64,000 nucleotides of DNA from an uncultured Prevotella sp. (GCA_900550035.1 URQS01000005.1:20605-84604), one strand, 5' to 3'. Numbered from the stretch's first letter, positions 1 to 9,027 are shown. Notes: generated by a model from the sequence alone, not told the origin. Made by a program: numbers and translations.

Positions 1-189
1 TTCATACAGAACTGCTTCAAGCTGTGCTCGCGACAGGCTCTGCACGCCCGCACTCTGGGCTTCGTGCATCCTTCGACACACAAGCAGATGGACTTCACAA
101 GCGAGTTGCCTGCCGACCTGGCGCAGCTCATCGATAAATGGCGCGCCTATCTGGGAGGAACTACGCGCGACACATTCAGCAACAAATAA
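1..189 (+). CDS. RluA/RluD-family pseudouridine synthase, C-terminal end
   Basis: Only the last 62 codons are in the window. The frame is open from base 1 to a TAA at 187-189. It carries the C-terminal signature of RluA/RluD enzymes: RQALHARTLGFVHPST, followed by a short helix and a polar tail. Family members isomerise uridine to pseudouridine in 23S rRNA or tRNA; the catalytic Asp lies upstream, outside the window. It is followed after 18 nt by ddl on the same strand, so the two are probably co-transcribed. Which RluA subfamily it belongs to cannot be decided from this fragment. Confidence 0.8.
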   Translation, partial: FIQNCFKLCSRQALHARTLGFVHPSTHKQMDFTSELPADLAQLIDKWRAYLGGTTRDTFSNK

Positions 190-207
190 TATAACATATT
201 ATATATA

Positions 208-1209
208 ATGGAAACTCTTAAACGTAACATCGCCATCGTTTGCGGCGGCGATTCTTCAGAACATGACGTGTCAATGCGCTCAGCGCAGGGATTGTTCTCT
301 TTTTTCGACAAAGATCGTTATAACGTGTATATCGTCGATGTGAAGGGGCTGGACTGGCATGTCGACCTGCAAGACGGCACAACGGCAACTATCGACAAGA
401 ACGATTTCTCGTTTCTTGAGAATGGAAAGGCCGTAGTATTCGATTATGCCTATATCACAATACACGGTACACCGGGTGAGAACGGCGTGCTGCAGGGTTA
501 CTTTGAGTTGCTGCACATTCCATACAGCACATCAGGCGTGCTTGTTGAGGCTATGACCTTCGACAAGTATGTGCTCAATAATTATCTGCGCGGATGGGGA
601 GTCAACGTGGCAAAGAGCCTGTTGCTGCGCCGCGGCGATGAAAACAAGTACAGCGAGGCATACATCGAGAGCGAAATCGGTATGCCGTGCTTCGTAAAAC
701 CGGCTGCTGACGGATCAAGCTTCGGCGTGTCGAAGGTGAAGAATACTGACCAGCTGGCTCCGGCATTGCGCGTGGCATTCATGGAATGCGACGAGGTGAT
801 GATCGAAAAATTCATGAAGGGAACCGAGATTTCAATCGGTTGCTACAAGACTCGCGAGAAGTCGGTAGTGTTCCCGGCTACTGAGGTGGTGACAAGCAAT
901 GAGTTCTTCGACTACGATGCCAAGTACAACGGACAGGTGCAGGAGATCACTCCAGCCCGTATCGCTCCCGAAACTGCCAAGCGTGTGGCTGAGGAGACAA
1001 GCCGCATTTACGACATCCTGCACTGCAACGGCATCATCCGCATCGACTATATCATCTCGAAGGATGCCAACGGCAATGATGTCATCAACATGATCGAAAT
1101 CAACACTACTCCTGGCATGACTGCTACCAGCTTCATCCCACAGCAGGTACGCGCTGCCGGACTCGACATCAAGGAAGTGTTGACCGACATCGTGGAGAAT
1201 CAGTTTTAA
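208..1209 (+). CDS. ddl: D-alanine--D-alanine ligase
   Basis: ATP-dependent cytoplasmic enzyme that joins two D-Ala molecules for peptidoglycan precursors. At 333 aa it has the family's usual length. The N-terminal segment GGDSSEHDVSMRSA (about residues 13-26) matches the GGxSxEHxVS signature. The central part is an ATP-grasp fold (FVKPAADGSSFGVSKV near 165), and the C-terminal EINTTPGMT (near 297-305) is the metal and substrate loop. The start codon lies 18 nt after the upstream synthase stop. A repeat array separates it from the following acyltransferase. No odd residues are seen. Confidence 0.96.
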   Translation: METLKRNIAIVCGGDSSEHDVSMRSAQGLFSFFDKDRYNVYIVDVKGLDWHVDLQDGTTATIDKNDFSFLENGKAVVFDYAYITIHGTPGENGVLQGYFELLHIPYSTSGVLVEAMTFDKYVLNNYLRGWGVNVAKSLLLRRGDENKYSEAYIESEIGMPCFVKPAADGSSFGVSKVKNTDQLAPALRVAFMECDEVMIEKFMKGTEISIGCYKTREKSVVFPATEVVTSNEFFDYDAKYNGQVQEITPARIAPETAKRVAEETSRIYDILHCNGIIRIDYIISKDANGNDVINMIEINTTPGMTATSFIPQQVRAAGLDIKEVLTDIVENQF

Positions 1210-1210
1210 T

Positions 1211-1413
1211 GAATTTTGAGTTTTGAATTTTGAGTTTTGAATTGGTCGGCTTCGCCGATGTTGAATTGTTCAATTGAGAATTTAGAATTCAAATAGTTCA
1301 ATAAAACAGAAGTTGTAATCAAAAGCTTATAAACTCAAAACTCAAAATTCAAAACTCAAAATTGCCGAAGGCAACCAATTCAAAATTCAAAACTCAAAAT
1401 TCAAAACTCACTT
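1211..1413. repeat. Mirrored AT-rich micro-repeat array, type 1
   Basis: The stretch between ddl and the acyltransferase is built of 7-8 nt units. On the left they read TTTTGAA/TTTTGAG; on the right they are the mirror image, TTCAAAA/CTCAAAA, so the transcript could fold into a long imperfect hairpin. Each arm holds a 13-nt mini-hairpin: TCGGCTTCGCCGA at 1246-1258 and TTGCCGAAGGCAA at 1362-1374. No coding potential is apparent. Arrays of similar build recur at 4508, 57995 and 63757. Confidence 0.85.
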
Positions 1414-2559
1414 ATGGATATACATCAATTTGACGCTATCCGGCCGTTTGAGCCGGAAGAGTTGCCCGAAGTGTTCGACCGCTTGTTGCAGAACGAGCAA
1501 TTCAAACAGGTGCTGGCCTATCTTTATCCTGGAGTTCCGGTAGAGATGATAGATCAGAAGATGCACCAGTGTCGCACCAACCTTGAGTTTCAGAAGGCTT
1601 TCTGCCTTGAATTCCTTAACAATCTTCTTGCTAAGGCAAGTCTTGGCATCGACTCTGATTTTCAGAACATCGACCTCAAACGTCGCTACACATTCGTGAG
1701 CAACCACCGCGACATTGTGCTCGACTCGGCTCTGTTGCACAAACTGCTGTTTGATGCAGGTTGCGACACTACAACCGAGATTGCCATAGGCGACAATCTG
1801 CTGAAGTTGCCGTGGGTGAAGGACATCGTGCGCATCAACAAGTCGTTCATCGTGGAGCGCTCGTTGTCAATGCGTCAGATGCTTGTATCGTCCAAACGAC
1901 TTTCGGACTACATGCACTTTGTCATCAACGAGAAGCATGACAACGTGTGGATAGCTCAGCGTGAGGGACGTGCCAAGGACTCTAACGACCGCACACAGGA
2001 GGCTATTCTCAAGATGATGACAATGGGGGGCGAAGGCTCAGTGAAGCAACGCTTGCTGTCGCTGAACATCGTTCCGCTTGCCATAAGCTACGAGTTTGAC
2101 CCCTGCGACTTTCTCAAGGCCCAGGAGTTCCAGCTGCGTCGCGACGTTGAGGGATGGAAGAAGGGACCGATGGACGATGTCATCAGCATGCAGACCGGCA
2201 TAATGGGATTCAAGGGACACATTCATTACCATTGCGCTCCTTGCATCGATGAGTGGCTCGAGCAGTTGACCGACGATATGCCCAAGGCCGACTTCTACAA
2301 GGCTGTGGCTGAACATATCGACCATGACATCTGGCTTGGCTATCGTCTCTATCCGTCCAACTTCGTGGCTCTCGATCTTCTCGAAGGCAACAAGGCTCAT
2401 GCCGACCGCTACACCGATGAGGACCGTCAGCGCTTTGAGGCTTATCTGCAAGGTCAGATGGCTAAGATTCAGTTGCCCAATCCCGATGTCGACTTCTTGC
2501 GCGAGTGCATGCTGACAATGTATGCCAACCCTGCCCGCAACCAGATGAGCGTACTGTAA
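1414..2559 (+). CDS. PlsC-like 1-acylglycerol-3-phosphate acyltransferase family protein
   Basis: 381 aa, cytoplasmic or membrane-associated, probably an acyltransferase of phospholipid or ornithine-lipid synthesis. Residues 95-105 (VSNHRDIVLDS) correspond to acyltransferase motif I, but the spacing between His98 and Asp104 is five residues where the classical motif has four. A later segment, WIAQREGRAKD near residue 180, fits the substrate-binding FPEGTR-type motif with Gln-Arg-Glu-Gly-Arg. The protein has about 90 extra residues before motif I and a long C-terminal part with no recognised domain. It starts right after a repeat array, so its coupling to ddl is uncertain. Confidence 0.75.
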   Translation: MDIHQFDAIRPFEPEELPEVFDRLLQNEQFKQVLAYLYPGVPVEMIDQKMHQCRTNLEFQKAFCLEFLNNLLAKASLGIDSDFQNIDLKRRYTFVSNHRDIVLDSALLHKLLFDAGCDTTTEIAIGDNLLKLPWVKDIVRINKSFIVERSLSMRQMLVSSKRLSDYMHFVINEKHDNVWIAQREGRAKDSNDRTQEAILKMMTMGGEGSVKQRLLSLNIVPLAISYEFDPCDFLKAQEFQLRRDVEGWKKGPMDDVISMQTGIMGFKGHIHYHCAPCIDEWLEQLTDDMPKADFYKAVAEHIDHDIWLGYRLYPSNFVALDLLEGNKAHADRYTDEDRQRFEAYLQGQMAKIQLPNPDVDFLRECMLTMYANPARNQMSVL

Positions 2560-2600
2560 TCTGTCTACGGAGTTTAGTTTATTGCGAAGCATTATTGCCG

Positions 2601-3269
2601 ATGAAAATCAGAATATTACTAATGGGTTTGGCAGCTGCTGTGCTTGCATCGTGCGAGCACGACGGCTATGAGTCGGGCGATGGCAGTCTGTCGTATCTCA
2701 CCGCCGAATTGGCTGTGCTGCATACGGCGTCCAATCGTTCGGCTACGTCTGCCGACCTTGACAATGGCACAACGCTCAGCATCAGCAATCCGTTCACGAC
2801 ATCGTGGATGACCAAGGCTGACACCATCTATCGTGCATTGCTGTACTACGATGTAGCTACCGATGGCAGCAAGAAGGTGAAGGCCCGTTCGGTGTCGGCT
2901 GTGCCAGTGCTACGACCGATGGAGCAAAGCAAGGTGAAGGATATACACACCGACCCTGTTGGGGTGGAGAGCGTATGGGCTGCCAAAAGCGGATATATCA
3001 ATATGTCGTTGCTTCTGAAGGCGGGCAAGACTGACGGTGAGGATGCCGTGCAGACGCTCGGACTGGTAGATTGTGGCACGACTGTCGGCAATGACGGCAA
3101 GCATATACGCCATCTGAAGCTTTATCACGACCAGGGAGGCGTGCCCGAATATTACACAGTGCAACGCTATGCCAGCATCGACACTAAGGATTTGGGCGAT
3201 GTTGACGCTGTAAGCATCACGGTGAATACATATAGTGGTGAGGTGACGAAGACTTTGGAGTGTAAATAA
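2601..3269 (+). CDS. NigD-like outer-surface lipoprotein
   Basis: 222 aa from the ATG at 2601. An open frame reaches back to 2505 but would overlap the preceding gene, and only the 2601 start gives a signal peptide ending in a lipobox (LAAAVLASC, Cys near residue 17). The remainder resembles the NigD-like family of Bacteroidales: a charged N-terminal part, then an all-beta domain with GYINMSLLLKAGK in the middle. NigD was named from a bacteriocin cluster, but most family members have no known function. It is followed by a strong hairpin and convergent nadD. Confidence 0.7.
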   Translation: MKIRILLMGLAAAVLASCEHDGYESGDGSLSYLTAELAVLHTASNRSATSADLDNGTTLSISNPFTTSWMTKADTIYRALLYYDVATDGSKKVKARSVSAVPVLRPMEQSKVKDIHTDPVGVESVWAAKSGYINMSLLLKAGKTDGEDAVQTLGLVDCGTTVGNDGKHIRHLKLYHDQGGVPEYYTVQRYASIDTKDLGDVDAVSITVNTYSGEVTKTLECK

Positions 3270-3312
3270 AAAGGTAGTGTCTCTGTCTTGACATTACCCT
3301 AATACAAAAAAA

Positions 3313-3347
3313 ACAGGAGGCTGTGGCATTTCGCCATAGCCTCCTGT
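3313..3347 (-). terminator. Rho-independent terminator of the gmk-nadD unit
   Basis: A 15-bp stem (3313-3327 against 3333-3347, one G-U pair) with a 5-nt loop. On the minus strand it is followed by an unbroken run of eight Ts. It lies between convergent genes and may also slow transcription from the NigD-like gene. Confidence 0.85.
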
Positions 3348-3362
3348 CGTTTATGTGTAGAA

Positions 3363-3938
3363 TCATTTGTAATACTGTTGTGCGAGAGCTGTTATCTCGT
3401 TGGGGATGAGCGCTGTGATGTCTTTACCCTCGTTGATGTATTGTCGCACAAGAGTGGAACTCACATCGTATAGACCGGTATCAAAAACCTTAACGGTTTG
3501 TGGCAGTTTTGCTGTGTCTATAGGATATCCCGTACGCGGATAAATGGCGATAGGGTAGTGGGAAATGATGTCGTCGGCATGATACCAGCGATCGAACACA
3601 GCCCAGTTGTCGGCACCTATAAGCAGCGTAAATTCACGTTCGGGATAGTCGTTGCTAAGCGACTGTAGCGTGTGCCACATATAAGAAGGGCGGGGCAGAT
3701 GAAATTCGTAGTCGCAAGCCTTCAGTTGTGGATATGGTTCAAGCGCTATGCGGGTCATATCGAGACGCAACTGCTCGTCGAGCAGGTCGGCCGAATGCTT
3801 CAGAGGGTTTTGCGGCGACACCATGAGCCACACTTCGTCGAGTCCGGCAAGTTCAATCATCTTGCGTGCAATGGCTATATGTCCGTTGTGTATGGGATTG
3901 AACGAGCCGCCGTAAATGCCGGTCTTTATCTTGTTCAT
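3363..3938 (-). CDS. nadD: Nicotinate-nucleotide adenylyltransferase
   Basis: 191 aa. Transfers AMP from ATP to nicotinate mononucleotide in NAD synthesis, in the cytoplasm. The N-terminus has the nucleotidyltransferase signature GGSFNPIHNGHIAIA (residues about 10-24), where the xHNGH element binds ATP. The C-terminal DVSSTLVRQYINEG matches the SSTxIR motif. It starts 3 nt after the gmk stop, so the two are surely translated from one message, and a strong terminator follows. Confidence 0.95.
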   Translation of the reverse strand: MNKIKTGIYGGSFNPIHNGHIAIARKMIELAGLDEVWLMVSPQNPLKHSADLLDEQLRLDMTRIALEPYPQLKACDYEFHLPRPSYMWHTLQSLSNDYPEREFTLLIGADNWAVFDRWYHADDIISHYPIAIYPRTGYPIDTAKLPQTVKVFDTGLYDVSSTLVRQYINEGKDITALIPNEITALAQQYYK

Positions 3939-3941
3939 AAT

Positions 3942-4505
3942 TTACTTAATGAACTCCTTTATAATCTGCAGTGTCTCTTCTACTGCCTTGTCGAGATTGT
4001 CGTTGATGACAATGCGGTCGAACTTGGATGCTTGCGACAACTCGAATGTGGCGCGCTCGATGCGCTGTTCTATCACTTCGGGAGCGTCAGTGGCGCGTCC
4101 GGTGAGTCGGCGGCGCAGCTCGTCGATAGATGGCGGCTGAATGAAAATGCTCAGCGCACGGTCGCCATAATACTGCTTGATGTTGCATCCGCCCTTCACG
4201 TCAACGTCGAAAACTACGTTCTCGCCACGTGCAGCCTGCGTCTCCACCTGCTGTTTCAGCGTTCCGTAGAAGCGGTCTTGATATACCTCTTCATATTCAA
4301 GGAACTCGTCGCGGGCTATACGCTCACGGAATTCTTCTGGAGTGATGAAGAAGTACTCCACACCGTTTTGCTCTGTTCCGCGTGGTTGGCGTGATGTGCA
4401 TGATATCGAAAATGCCAGATGCAACTCCGGGTGTTGCATCAGTCGGTTGATGATTGTGCTCTTGCCGCTGCCACTTGGAGCGGAGAAGATTATGAGTTTG
4501 CCCAT
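3942..4505 (-). CDS. gmk: Guanylate kinase
   Basis: 187 aa. Phosphorylates GMP to GDP. The P-loop SAPSGSGKSTI (residues about 8-18) and the GMP-binding segment SCTSRQPRGTEQNGVEYFF are intact. First gene of the tight gmk-nadD pair. A type 1 repeat array separates it from yicC upstream; in many Bacteroidales yicC, gmk and nadD are neighbours, so the array probably sits inside one transcription unit. Confidence 0.96.
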   Translation of the reverse strand: MGKLIIFSAPSGSGKSTIINRLMQHPELHLAFSISCTSRQPRGTEQNGVEYFFITPEEFRERIARDEFLEYEEVYQDRFYGTLKQQVETQAARGENVVFDVDVKGGCNIKQYYGDRALSIFIQPPSIDELRRRLTGRATDAPEVIEQRIERATFELSQASKFDRIVINDNLDKAVEETLQIIKEFIK

Positions 4506-4507
4506 TG

Positions 4508-4714
4508 AGAGTTTTGAATTTTGAGTTTTGAATGTTGAATTTTGAATTTGTCGGCTTTGCCGATTTGGAATTGTTCAATTTAGAATTATTCCCTTTGGAA
4601 ATTTTGAATTTTGAATTTTGAATGTTGAATTGTTTCCTTTTAATTCAAAATTGGATAATTCAACATCGGCGCAGCCGACCAATTCAACACTCAACATTCA
4701 ACATTCCACATTTC
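4508..4714. repeat. Mirrored AT-rich micro-repeat array, type 1
   Basis: About 205 nt between yicC and gmk with no gene. Left half: TTTTGAA/TTTTGAG units. Right half: TTCAAAA/TTCAACA units. Mini-hairpins: TCGGCTTTGCCGA at 4551-4563 and TCGGCGCAGCCGA at 4666-4678. It is built like the array at 1211-1413 but is not an exact copy. Confidence 0.85.
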
Positions 4715-4715
4715 T

Positions 4716-5591
4716 TTAAAGCGCGTTCAGCACCTGCTCCTTTATCTGTTCCAGTTCGTCCTTCATCTTGACGACGATGTTCTGCATCTCGGCGTTGTTG
4801 CTCTTCGAACCGGTTGTGTTGATTTCGCGACCCATTTCCTGGGCAATGAATCCGAGTTTCTTGCCCTGGCCATGTCCTTCAGCCATTGTCTCGCGGAAGT
4901 ACCGCAGGTGATTGGCAAGACGCTGCTTCTCCTCACTGATGTCAAGCTTCTCGATGTAGTAGATGAGTTCCTGCTCAAGGCGGTTCTTGTCATACTCTAC
5001 GTCGGGTATTTGCTTCAGTCCGTCAACGATGCGTGCGCGTATTTTTTCAACACGTGCCTTCTCGTATGGCTCAATACTGAGCAGGAGTTGCTCTATATTG
5101 TCAATCTTTTCGCCAAACTTCTTCTCGAGAGCAGCACCTTCCTGGGTACGGAATGCAACGAGCTGGTCTATAGCTTCGTTGATAGCAGCATTTGCAACCT
5201 GCCACTCCTCGGGTGTAAGCGTTTCTGTCTCAGCCTTCGACATGATGTCGGGCATACGCAGAAGTGTCACAAACCAGTCGGCAGGCAACGGAATATGGCA
5301 CTGTTCGGCCACGTTCTTTATCTGCTGGCAGTAGTTCTTTGCCAGTTCGGTGTTGATGTTTGTAGCGTCGGTGTCGGCATCCTTCTCCACCCAAATGGCG
5401 AAGTCGACCTTGCCGCGCAGCAAGTGCTGCTGTATGTTCTGACGTATTTCCATCTCCTTTTCGCGATAGAGCGGGGCGATGCGAGTGGACAAATCAAGCG
5501 CCTTGCTGTTGAGCGACTTTATCTCAACGTTGATTTTCTTTCCGTTATAGACTGCGACAGACTTGCCGTAGCCAGTCATTGATAGTATCAT
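4716..5591 (-). CDS. yicC: YicC family endoribonuclease
   Basis: 291 aa, the family's normal length. The N-terminal MTGYGKS motif (residues 5-11) is diagnostic of the YicC/YloC family, and the DUF1732-type C-terminal half has GKKLGFIAQEMGREINTTGSKSNN (residues about 244-267, conserved family block). In E. coli YicC acts as an endoribonuclease on small RNAs. Here it heads the yicC-gmk-nadD series on the minus strand. Confidence 0.9.
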   Translation of the reverse strand: MILSMTGYGKSVAVYNGKKINVEIKSLNSKALDLSTRIAPLYREKEMEIRQNIQQHLLRGKVDFAIWVEKDADTDATNINTELAKNYCQQIKNVAEQCHIPLPADWFVTLLRMPDIMSKAETETLTPEEWQVANAAINEAIDQLVAFRTQEGAALEKKFGEKIDNIEQLLLSIEPYEKARVEKIRARIVDGLKQIPDVEYDKNRLEQELIYYIEKLDISEEKQRLANHLRYFRETMAEGHGQGKKLGFIAQEMGREINTTGSKSNNAEMQNIVVKMKDELEQIKEQVLNAL

Positions 5592-5621
5592 ATTTATTAT
5601 ATATGTGTAACTGTGGGTTGT

Positions 5622-6344
5622 TTAGTCACGATTGTTGCCGAATATGTGCAGCAGGTAGAGGAAGAGGTTGATGAAGTCGAGATACAGACTCAAGGCTCCA
5701 ATCAGCGCGAGCTTCTGTGAGCTCTCGCTTGCATCGGGAGCTGCCTGGCACATCTGCTTGATCTTCTGGGTGTCGTAAGCGGTGAGACCTACGAATACGA
5801 GCACGCCAACGTAGCTTAGGATGAGGTCGAGACCACTGCTTGCCACGAACATATTGACTACTGAGGCAATGATGATGCCCAACAAAGCCATAAACAGAAG
5901 CTTACCCATTGAGGTGAGGTCGGTCTTTGTGGTATAACCGACGAGCGCCATTGCACCGAATGTTCCAGCTGTGATGAAGAACACTTTGCCGATAGTTGCT
6001 ACCGAGAAAGCGAAGAATATCGTCGACAGAGTAGCACCGTTGATTACCGAATACAGAATGAACAGCAATGTAGCTGTCGACAACGACAGGCGGTTGATGG
6101 CACCGCTGATGGCGAATACGAGGGCAAACTCGGCTATGATAAGTCCGAAGAATGTCACCTTGCTTGAGAATATCAGCGACAGAATTGTAGGCGATGTAGC
6201 TACGCCGTAGGCTGTGAGGCCCGTTATAGCAAGTGCGAGTGTCATCCACACGAATACTTTGCGCATGAGTGCGGGGAAAGCTGTGGACATAGCGTAATCT
6301 TTGTTGCGCAGCGAGTCAACGTCGTACCAGTTTTCTTGTTTCAT
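5622..6344 (-). CDS. Bax inhibitor-1/YccA family membrane protein
   Basis: 240 aa integral membrane protein. After a roughly 25-residue polar N-terminus there are about seven hydrophobic segments, and the C-terminus has the family pattern AYDTQKIKQM followed by ALSLYLDFINLFLYLL (residues about 214-229). BI-1/YccA relatives are linked to proton-dependent calcium leak and, in E. coli, to modulation of FtsH. It sits 30 nt upstream of yicC and may share its promoter. The substrate here is unknown. Confidence 0.9.
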   Translation of the reverse strand: MKQENWYDVDSLRNKDYAMSTAFPALMRKVFVWMTLALAITGLTAYGVATSPTILSLIFSSKVTFFGLIIAEFALVFAISGAINRLSLSTATLLFILYSVINGATLSTIFFAFSVATIGKVFFITAGTFGAMALVGYTTKTDLTSMGKLLFMALLGIIIASVVNMFVASSGLDLILSYVGVLVFVGLTAYDTQKIKQMCQAAPDASESSQKLALIGALSLYLDFINLFLYLLHIFGNNRD

Positions 6345-6437
6345 AATTGTTGTCTTAATTGGTTTGTACTTTTATTATAAATATATGGTGTAGGGCGTGT
6401 GCCCTACCATATATTTGGCAAATAGCGTGCCGAAACA

Positions 6438-7814
6438 TTACATTATGCCAATCCACCTCAGCACGTCGTTGAGGTTGGCTACAATCATAAGCAGCATCAA
6501 GATGCCTATGCCGATGTATTCGGCGCGTATCATGAAGTTCTCCGACGGTTTGCGGCGTGTTATCATCTCGTAGAGCAGGAACAGCACGTGTCCGCCGTCA
6601 AGAGCCGGAATCGGCAGTATGTTCATGAATGCGAGGATGATGCTCAGGAATGCAGTCATGAGCCAGAACTTATGCCAGTTCCATACGTCGGGGAACATGC
6701 TGCCTATGGCACCGAATCCTCCGAGCGACTTGGCACCCTCGGCTGAGAAGATGTATTTCATATCGCCGACGTATCCAGAGAGCACGTTGCATCCGTACTT
6801 GATGCCTGCAGGGAAGCTCTCGAAGAATCCGTATTCGATGTGTGTCACCTTGTCGGCTGGCAACTGTGGCATGTATCCGAACTTCAAGTCGTCCTTGAGC
6901 ACGCCCTTGCGTGTCAGTGTGCATGTCTGTTCGCCTGCCTGGCGAGCCAAAGTGACTGTTACGGTCAGCGCCTTGAGGCTGTCCTGATGTGTCTTGGCAT
7001 AATCGAGCACGTCATCGATGCGTCCCACTTCATACTGGAAGTCGTTGAACGATTCGATGCGCTTGCCGTTGAGCGAAGTGATGATGTCGCCCTTGCGGAA
7101 TCCCATGTGCTCAGCCAGCGAGCCTGAAAGCACGCTGTCGACGCGAGCCTCGATGAACTGGGTCATGAATGGAGGTGTCGACTTGAACATATTGAGCAAG
7201 TCGAGGTCGCCGGGCATATCTATGCTCACCTGCTTTCCGTCACGAATGACGTAAGCCTTGTGCGCTGTTGCCATGTCGCGGAACATGTCGGCACCGAATT
7301 TCTTGAATTCGCCCTGATCGGTTCCTACCAGAATGTCGCGGTCCTGGAATCCGATAGCCTTTGCCTCCTTGTTGAACTTCATGCCGAGCGGCATGTCCTT
7401 AGGCTTAACATAGTCGTCGCCCCATGTGAACAGACACATTGCATAGAGGAACAAAGCAAGCAGGAAGTTGACCAAAACGCCACCAATCATTATCAGCAGA
7501 CGCTGCCATGCGGGCTTAGAACGGAACTCCCAAGGCTCGGCAGGTTTCTGCATCTGCTCGGTATCGAACGATTCGTCGATCATACCAGATATTTTGCAGT
7601 AGCCGCCCAAAGGCAGCCAGCCTATACCGTATGTCGTGTCACTCTTGCGAGGTTTGAACTGGAAGAGGTGAAACCAAGGGTCGAAGAACAGGAAGAACTT
7701 CTCGACTCTTACGCCGAAGAGTTTTGAGAAGAAGAAGTGTCCGCCCTCATGGAGCAGCACAAGAATAGAAATTGCCAGCATGAACTGCAGCAATTTGATA
7801 AGGAAAATTTCCAT
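6438..7814 (-). CDS. rseP: RIP metalloprotease RseP (site-2 protease)
   Basis: 458 aa inner-membrane zinc protease that cuts anti-sigma factors or signal-peptide remnants within the membrane. The HEGGH zinc motif is at residues 22-26 in the first membrane segment, and the second ligand motif PIPALDGGH lies near residue 405. A PDZ domain with GFRKGDIITSLNGKRIESF lies near 235-255. Membrane spans are visible at both ends and around 105-120. It follows dxr after about 40 nt, an order common in Bacteroidales. Confidence 0.95.
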   Translation of the reverse strand: MEIFLIKLLQFMLAISILVLLHEGGHFFFSKLFGVRVEKFFLFFDPWFHLFQFKPRKSDTTYGIGWLPLGGYCKISGMIDESFDTEQMQKPAEPWEFRSKPAWQRLLIMIGGVLVNFLLALFLYAMCLFTWGDDYVKPKDMPLGMKFNKEAKAIGFQDRDILVGTDQGEFKKFGADMFRDMATAHKAYVIRDGKQVSIDMPGDLDLLNMFKSTPPFMTQFIEARVDSVLSGSLAEHMGFRKGDIITSLNGKRIESFNDFQYEVGRIDDVLDYAKTHQDSLKALTVTVTLARQAGEQTCTLTRKGVLKDDLKFGYMPQLPADKVTHIEYGFFESFPAGIKYGCNVLSGYVGDMKYIFSAEGAKSLGGFGAIGSMFPDVWNWHKFWLMTAFLSIILAFMNILPIPALDGGHVLFLLYEMITRRKPSENFMIRAEYIGIGILMLLMIVANLNDVLRWIGIM

Positions 7815-7855
7815 TAATTATTGATTCGTAATGATGATTATTATTTATTTATTTA

Positions 7856-9004
7856 TTACAGCATTGCGCTTGCAATGCGGCGTGCCTCGGCGTCCGATGC
7901 TACATAGTCGTCGTATGTAGGACGGGCTATGAACGTAGCTTTCTGCATTGTAGCCTCGATAATCTCGCCCATCTGCAGGAATCCGCAGCGGTCGTGACGG
8001 AACGCTTCGTTGACTATCTCGTTGGCAGCATTGACGATACACGGCATGTTGCCGCCCTGATTGATTGCCTCGTAAGCCATCTGCAGACAGCGGAACTTCT
8101 GCATATCTGGCTCGAAGAATTCGAGTGGCTGCTTGAACAGGTCGAGTCGGTCGCCATTCAGTGGCAGTCGGTCGGGGTAAGAGAATGCATACTGTATGGG
8201 CAGACGCATGTCGGGCACACCCAATTGAGCCTTGACGGCACCGTCGCTGAACTGTACTGCGCTGTGAACGATTGATTGCGGGTGAACGAGAACTTGTATG
8301 CGGTCGGCGCTGACACCGAACAGCCACTTTGCTTCTATCACCTCAAAGCCCTTGTTCATCATCGAAGCAGAGTCGATGGTTATCTTCGCTCCCATGTCCC
8401 AAGTAGGATGCTTGAGAGCGTCGGCAGCCTTAACGTCGCGCATTTGTTCGAGAGTGAACTTACGGAAGGGACCGCCCGATGCAGTAAGCAATATCTTGTC
8501 AATCTCGTTTCTTCCTTCGCCCACCAGACTCTGGAATATGGCTGAGTGCTCGCTGTCTACCGGCAGGATGTTGACACGATATTCATTTGCCAGCTGACAA
8601 ATCAGTTCGCCAGCCACAACCAATGTCTCCTTGTTGGCAAGGCATATTGTCTTGCGAGCCTTTATGGCATGTATTGTAGGCGACAGTCCGGCATATCCCA
8701 CCATAGCGGTGAGTACCATGTCGATGGGCTGGGCCTCTACGATTTCGTCGAGAGCCTTCGCTCCGGCATAAACCTTCACCTCCGGGCAGTCTGCTAGCAG
8801 CGCTTTGAGAGCCTCGTAGTGCTGCTCGTTGGCAATGACTACAGCCGCTGGGCGAAATTCGCGGGCCTGTTCAGCCAGCTTCATATATTGGTTGTTGGCC
8901 GTGAGGCAGTACGCCTCGTATCGGTCGGGATGTTGCTTGATTACGTCCAGGGCCTGAGTGCCGATAGAACCGGTAGACCCGAGGATGCAAATTTGTTTTT
9001 TCAT
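7856..9004 (-). CDS. dxr: 1-deoxy-D-xylulose 5-phosphate reductoisomerase
   Basis: 382 aa. Converts DXP to MEP with NADPH, the committing step of the non-mevalonate isoprenoid pathway. The NADPH-binding loop GSTGSIGTQ is at residues 9-17. ANKETLVVAGE and PVDSEHSAIFQ are the active-site and metal-binding segments, and the substrate loop SGGPFR is also present. Length and order are normal. Lies between rimM and rseP in a minus-strand operon-like series. Confidence 0.97.
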   Translation of the reverse strand: MKKQICILGSTGSIGTQALDVIKQHPDRYEAYCLTANNQYMKLAEQAREFRPAAVVIANEQHYEALKALLADCPEVKVYAGAKALDEIVEAQPIDMVLTAMVGYAGLSPTIHAIKARKTICLANKETLVVAGELICQLANEYRVNILPVDSEHSAIFQSLVGEGRNEIDKILLTASGGPFRKFTLEQMRDVKAADALKHPTWDMGAKITIDSASMMNKGFEVIEAKWLFGVSADRIQVLVHPQSIVHSAVQFSDGAVKAQLGVPDMRLPIQYAFSYPDRLPLNGDRLDLFKQPLEFFEPDMQKFRCLQMAYEAINQGGNMPCIVNAANEIVNEAFRHDRCGFLQMGEIIEATMQKATFIARPTYDDYVASDAEARRIASAML

Positions 9005-9027
9005 ATCTCTATTATCAGTTGAGGCGT

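Noticed and set aside
1211..1413. CRISPR-like array of short repeats
   Set aside because: Units are 7-8 nt, vary, run without unique spacers and are mirrored in two halves; no cas genes are near.
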